DNA of 10,977 nt from Isotricha intestinalis (taxonomy: Eukaryota; Ciliophora; Litostomatea; Vestibuliferida; Isotrichidae). Below, in pieces: positions 7,815 through 10,977 of this stretch. A program made the translations under genes and the position numbers. Numbering within the stretch: position 1 is the first letter of the stretch; every line of letters begins with the position of its first letter. The notes beneath the pieces were generated by a model. The model was given only the letters and a program-made list of their open reading frames with translations, ran no database searches and was not told the DNA's origin. The stretch covers positions 1-10,977 of the forward strand of contig JAJJLU010004631.1 of NCBI GenBank assembly GCA_023807065.1, written 5' to 3'.

Positions 7815-7897
7815 AAATTTCTTATTAAAAATAATTTTTTTTGCTTTTAATTATTAAAATAGAAAATTTAAATTTTTAAAAAATTAGATTAAATTTT
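7815..7897. other. 83-bp spacer between tandem NEK2-like and RING/B-box genes
   Basis: The kinase stop and the next start on the same strand are only 83 bp apart, so 3' processing of one gene and the promoter of the next must fit here or inside coding DNA. The spacer lacks any GT dinucleotide that could begin a standard intron, and the two frames differ, so a spliced fusion across it is unlikely. Confidence 0.5.
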
Positions 7898-9187
7898 ATG
7901 AAAACAAAATCAAAAATAAAAAAAGAAGAAAAAGAAATAAATGAAGAATTAAATAATTTAATTATATCAAATAACAATCAAAATAATAATATTAACATAA
8001 ATAAAAATTTAAAGCCATTTATATCTTTATCTTCATTATCAAAATGTCAAAATTGTAATATAGAATTTAATGGAGAAGAAAATCTTCCAATATTATTTAA
8101 ATGTAATCATTTTTTTTGTAAAAAATGTATAGAAACATTTTTTTATGAAAAAGATATAGGAATAAAATGTCCAATTCATGGTTTAATTGCAAAATCATTA
8201 GATGAATTAATTATATTAAATAAATTAATTGAAGATGATTTATTACAAAGTAATTATAATGAAAATGAAGAAAATCAAAATTATGACATTAATACTAATG
8301 AAAATAAAGAAAGCGAAAATTATAATAATAATAATTTTTGTAATATTCATCAAAGTCAAAAATTAACTCATTATGTTGAAGATACTAGAGAATTAATTTG
8401 TGCTTATTGTGCTTTTAATAAATTAAAAAATAATCCTAAAATTATTATTAAAGAAATAAATGAAAAAATAAATGATTATATTATTGATATTGATAATATA
8501 CTAGAAAATAATGAAAAATATATTAGTTCTCTTCAAAATATATTAAATGAAATTCAAATGAATAAAGAAAAGGAAGAAATTAAAGTTAGTGAAATTTATG
8601 ATCAGATTATTGCTTATTTAGTTAATAATAGAAATATTTCTTTGAGTAAAATTGAAGAATATTTTAATCAAAATACTAAATGTATAAGTAATAAATTAGA
8701 TTATTTTGCTAAAAATATTGAAAATGGAGAAAAAATTAAAGAAGAATTAATTGAGATGAATAATCAAGCATCTAGTAATTTAAATCAAGTTATTGATAAA
8801 TTTAATAGTTTTATGAGAGAAGTAAATAATTATTCTAATTATGATTTAAGTATTAATCAATATAAATTTGTTCATGATGATGAAAACAAAGTTATTAAAT
8901 ATTTAAATAATTTCGCTGATTTAAAAAATAAGAAAAAAGTTATTAAATTTAATATGAATAATAATTTAAATCATAATATTATTAATAATTTTAATAATAA
9001 TACTGTTTTAACTAGTGAAAGTACTCAAAGAGGTTTTTCAAATTTTCCTACAATGAATAATTTAATATATCAATTTGAATTAAAAACTAAAACACATTTA
9101 AATAAGAATAATGAGGATAATAATAATATAATGGAAAGTATAAATGCAACTTTAAACAAATATATCATTCCTTCAAAAAAAAATTAA
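7898..9187 (+). CDS. TRIM-like protein: RING finger, degenerate B-box, coiled coil
   Basis: The 429-residue product begins with a charged, Asn-rich leader (1-45). A RING finger follows at C50, C53, C69, H71, C74, C77, C91 and H94. The last ligand is His (CPIH) where most RINGs have Cys. A B-box-like segment starts at C148-x2-H151 and continues to C168-x2-C171. However, the middle Cys-x2-Asp/Cys pair is replaced (Val160 and Thr163 by my alignment) and the terminal His pair is absent, so it may bind one zinc or none. A helical, Glu/Lys/Asn-rich region (about 182-300) is a probable coiled coil, giving the RING/B-box/coiled-coil order of TRIM proteins. No C-terminal PRY/SPRY, NHL or other substrate domain is visible; the tail is Asn-rich. 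A ubiquitin-ligase role is inferred from the RING only. It follows the kinase by 83 bp on the same strand. Confidence 0.8.
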   Translation: MKTKSKIKKEEKEINEELNNLIISNNNQNNNININKNLKPFISLSSLSKCQNCNIEFNGEENLPILFKCNHFFCKKCIETFFYEKDIGIKCPIHGLIAKSLDELIILNKLIEDDLLQSNYNENEENQNYDINTNENKESENYNNNNFCNIHQSQKLTHYVEDTRELICAYCAFNKLKNNPKIIIKEINEKINDYIIDIDNILENNEKYISSLQNILNEIQMNKEKEEIKVSEIYDQIIAYLVNNRNISLSKIEEYFNQNTKCISNKLDYFAKNIENGEKIKEELIEMNNQASSNLNQVIDKFNSFMREVNNYSNYDLSINQYKFVHDDENKVIKYLNNFADLKNKKKVIKFNMNNNLNHNIINNFNNNTVLTSESTQRGFSNFPTMNNLIYQFELKTKTHLNKNNEDNNNIMESINATLNKYIIPSKKN

Positions 9188-9511
9188 TAATAATAAAAAT
9201 AAAATATCTAATTTTAAATCATTTTTAAAAATTTTTGTTATTGAAAAACTTATAAAATATATATAGATAAATATCATTCTAAAATTTTTAAAAAATAATA
9301 TAAAAATAAAAACAGATGATTAATCTTTATTCTCTTTACAATTAATTTCTTTTATAATAGATTAAAAAATTTTCTTTATTTTTTTTTTTATTTTGATACT
9401 TTTAAATTTTAATAATTTAATTATTCATGGATAAAAATAAATAAAAAAATAATAAAAAATAAAAGTCTTTAAAATCCAAATTTGAAATATAAAAACTTAT
9501 TAAATAGATTT
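9188..9511. other. Convergent 3' intergenic spacer
   Basis: This 324-bp gap lies between the stops of the RING/B-box gene and the R-SNARE gene. It is close to pure A/T with long A and T runs. I see no coding frame, RNA gene or notable repeat. It presumably holds both 3' untranslated regions and polyadenylation sites. Confidence 0.45.
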
Positions 9512-10138
9512 TCAAAAAATCATAAAAATAAAAATTAAAACAACAACAACAATACTAATTCCGACAATAATCATAGTTTTAATTTGCTTCATTCTAGCTT
9601 GTTTTTTAATTTGTTGAGCAATATAATTAATATTTCTACTTTGATTATTTAAAGCTTCACTTTTAACAGCAATAATATTTAATTTTTCATCTCTTCCAAT
9701 AACTCTTTCAATATTTTCAATAGCAATATTTTTAGCATCAATTAATTCTTTAATAACTTCTCCAGCTTGATTTTTTTGAGGACAAGTATTATAATAAGAA
9801 ATCATTTGACTTAAATTTTTATCAAAATCACTTAATTGATAAGCACAAAAAGAAGCAATTTTTTCATAATCATATGTTTGAATAAATTTTTTTCTTAAAT
9901 CATCTAAAAAAGCAAAAGCTAAATCATCAGGAAACATTTCTGTCATACATAAATATGTTATATTATCTTCATTTATGTAATGATATTTATATTTGTCATA
10001 TTCTATTGTGTATTTTGTGTTTGTATGTACTTTACGTAATAATGCTCTTGTTATTTGCTGGAAGTTTCCACTGTATTCTGTATATTCTGTTAATACTACA
10101 TCAAGGTCTTTCGCTATTAATGCGTATAATATTGACAT
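9512..10138 (-). CDS. VAMP7: VAMP7-like longin R-SNARE
   Basis: R-SNAREs of the longin class drive fusion of endosomal, lysosomal and secretory vesicles by joining a four-helix bundle with Q-SNAREs. The 208-residue product has the usual VAMP7 length and plan. The longin domain spans about 1-105 (MSILYALIAKD start, and FPDDLAFAFLDDLRKKF at 69-85). The SNARE motif spans about 121-181, with the zero-layer Arg149 in V-I-G-R-D-E-K-L, equivalent to the VAQRGERL stretch of animal VAMP7. A C-terminal membrane anchor spans about 188-208. All functional parts are intact. The start codon begins exactly at the conserved longin N-terminus. Stop is TGA. Codon use changes abruptly within the gene: the first 60 or so codons are A- or C-ending, the rest T-ending. 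It is divergent from the dynein chain gene, 192 bp away. Assignment to VAMP7 versus plant-type VAMP72 is open. Confidence 0.92.
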   Translation of the reverse strand: MSILYALIAKDLDVVLTEYTEYSGNFQQITRALLRKVHTNTKYTIEYDKYKYHYINEDNITYLCMTEMFPDDLAFAFLDDLRKKFIQTYDYEKIASFCAYQLSDFDKNLSQMISYYNTCPQKNQAGEVIKELIDAKNIAIENIERVIGRDEKLNIIAVKSEALNNQSRNINYIAQQIKKQARMKQIKTMIIVGISIVVVVLIFIFMIF

Positions 10139-10330
10139 AATTTTTTTTATAGTTTTTATATATTTTTTTTTTGCTTTTTTTATTTTTTTTTCAAATTTAA
10201 ATCAATAAAAATTTAAAAACAGAAAATGAAGATAAATAATATTTAAATAATTAAAAAATAAATTAAAAAAAAACAATTAATTAATTAAATAAATACATAA
10301 CTTCCAAAAAAAAAGAAAAAAAGAAAAAAA
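10139..10330. promoter_or_regulatory. Divergent promoter region between R-SNARE and dynein chain genes
   Basis: In this 192-bp spacer, T-runs near 10141-10194 (A-runs on the coding strand of the R-SNARE) and A-runs at 10306-10330 place an A-rich leader directly before both start codons. Such poly-A leaders are common before protist genes. No TATA box can be singled out in this composition. The promoter role is inferred from orientation. Confidence 0.5.
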
Positions 10331-10977
10331 ATGAGTGGATTGGTTCGTAGAAAATCAATGGCTCGTAGAATGTCAACTCGTACGAGTTCAAGTTTAAATA
10401 AAGTGGATACAGGAGTTCAAAGGACAAAAAATGAAGAGAAAGTGAATATGAATGCAATAATAATAAAAAATTTAGGGTACACAAATCCTCAAATAGGAAA
10501 AACAGGAATATATTTTAATTACACAGATTCATCATATAAAAATATAGATAATGAAGAAACTTATTTAGAAATATTAGATATTAATGCAAGTGTTTTACAT
10601 AAAGATGATAATCAAAGTGTTTCTCAAAGTGAATATCATCAAAAGAAAAAAAAATTAAAAAGTGATCAAAGAAAAAAAGGAGAAGAAATAAATGAATTAG
10701 AAATTGATTCTTATAGATCTATGAGAAATAAATTAACTTATTGTGAAAGAGCTTCTGAAACTATTCATAAAAATATTATTCAAAGAGATGTTGAAACAAA
10801 GAAATTAAATAGAATTAATCATGATGGTATGTTTCATCAATGGGATTTATTTGATTCATATATGGCAACATTTATACAAAATTTAGAAAAAAAAAGAATT
10901 GAAGAAGAAATAAAAATGAAAGGTTCTGCAACAGAAAAAAAAAGGAAAGAATATCATGGAGAAAATTTATCACGTCC
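10331..10977 (+). CDS. DNAI1: Axonemal outer-arm dynein intermediate chain, N-terminal part (DNAI1/IC78-like), truncated by window edge
   Basis: This chain helps form and anchor the ciliary outer dynein arm; its C-terminal WD40 propeller is outside the window. An open frame of 215 codons runs from the ATG at 10331 to the window end; an in-frame TAA at 10298-10300 and no other ATG fix the start. The N-terminus is basic and Ser-rich. Residues 135-144 (LTYCERASET), 152-156 (RDVET) and 169-177 (HQWDLFDSY) match in order the region that in animal and algal chains reads roughly ERASQT, then an R-x-x-x-Q-T/M element, then QWEIYDAY. Lys/Glu-rich coil follows (about 183-210), as expected before the WD40 domain. 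The two Gln-Thr elements read Glu-Thr here. Its presence indicates motile cilia or flagella. Assignment to the DNAI1 rather than DNAI2 class rests on these N-terminal motifs and would be settled by the missing part. Confidence 0.85.
   Translation, partial: MSGLVRRKSMARRMSTRTSSSLNKVDTGVQRTKNEEKVNMNAIIIKNLGYTNPQIGKTGIYFNYTDSSYKNIDNEETYLEILDINASVLHKDDNQSVSQSEYHQKKKKLKSDQRKKGEEINELEIDSYRSMRNKLTYCERASETIHKNIIQRDVETKKLNRINHDGMFHQWDLFDSYMATFIQNLEKKRIEEEIKMKGSATEKKRKEYHGENLSR

Noticed and set aside
7815..7897. Possible intron joining the kinase to the RING/B-box protein
   Set aside because: There is no GT donor in the spacer, the frames differ, and both genes have their own sensible start and stop.
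9955..10208. Plus-strand frames at 9955-10140 and 9993-10208
   Set aside because: Both are antisense to the R-SNARE longin domain and run into the poly-T leader; compositional shadows.
10281..10484. Minus-strand 67-codon frame opposite the dynein chain start
   Set aside because: It is antisense to the well-supported dynein N-terminus and its poly-A leader and encodes Leu/Phe/Tyr-rich low complexity.
1..10977. Defence island, CRISPR array, mobile element or prokaryotic operon
   Set aside because: No regularly spaced repeats, transposase, integrase, terminal repeats or prokaryotic ribosome-binding sites are visible, and every recognised gene is eukaryotic.

Overview
This is a very AT-rich window of compact, apparently intron-free protist nuclear DNA holding eight protein genes, two of them cut by the window ends. 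The eukaryotic assignment rests on a TBC Rab-GAP, a NEK kinase, a longin R-SNARE and an axonemal dynein intermediate chain. The dynein chain implies motile cilia. TAA ends five of the complete genes or domain-bearing frames and TGA ends two, and long frames contain neither codon internally, so the genetic code looks standard. Asn-rich low-complexity tracts, tiny intergenic gaps, a GPI-type surface protein and a Cys-rich membrane protein of a style I associate with ciliates suggest a ciliate using the standard code (for example a litostome or rumen type). An anaerobic chytrid or a parabasalid cannot be excluded by reading alone.

Layout: 1-766 (minus) is the N-terminal part of a TBC-domain Rab GTPase-activating protein. 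767-1246 is a divergent AT-rich spacer. 1247-2056 (plus) is a secreted, GPI-anchor-type protein built from two four-cysteine modules. 2322-3725 (plus) is a Cys-rich four-pass membrane protein of unknown function. 3982-5886 (minus) is a ZSWIM2-like SWIM/RING/ZZ/RING ubiquitin ligase, head-to-head across only 35 bp with 5922-7814 (plus), a NEK2-like kinase with coiled coil and Asn-rich tail. Only 83 bp later comes 7898-9187 (plus), a RING plus degenerate B-box protein. 9512-10138 (minus) is a VAMP7-like longin R-SNARE. 10331 to the window end (plus) is the N-terminus of an outer-arm dynein intermediate chain (DNAI1/IC78 type).

How they fit together: three genes have a plausible ciliary link (dynein intermediate chain, NEK2-like kinase, ZSWIM2-like ligase) and two act in membrane traffic (TBC GAP, VAMP7-like SNARE). 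This is ordinary eukaryotic gene content, not an operon or a defence island. The most interesting points are the previously unassigned two-module surface protein, the 35-bp shared promoter space, and a sharp position-dependent switch in codon third bases, cleanest in the R-SNARE gene. I found no tRNA, rRNA, CRISPR array, mobile element or telomere-like repeat.
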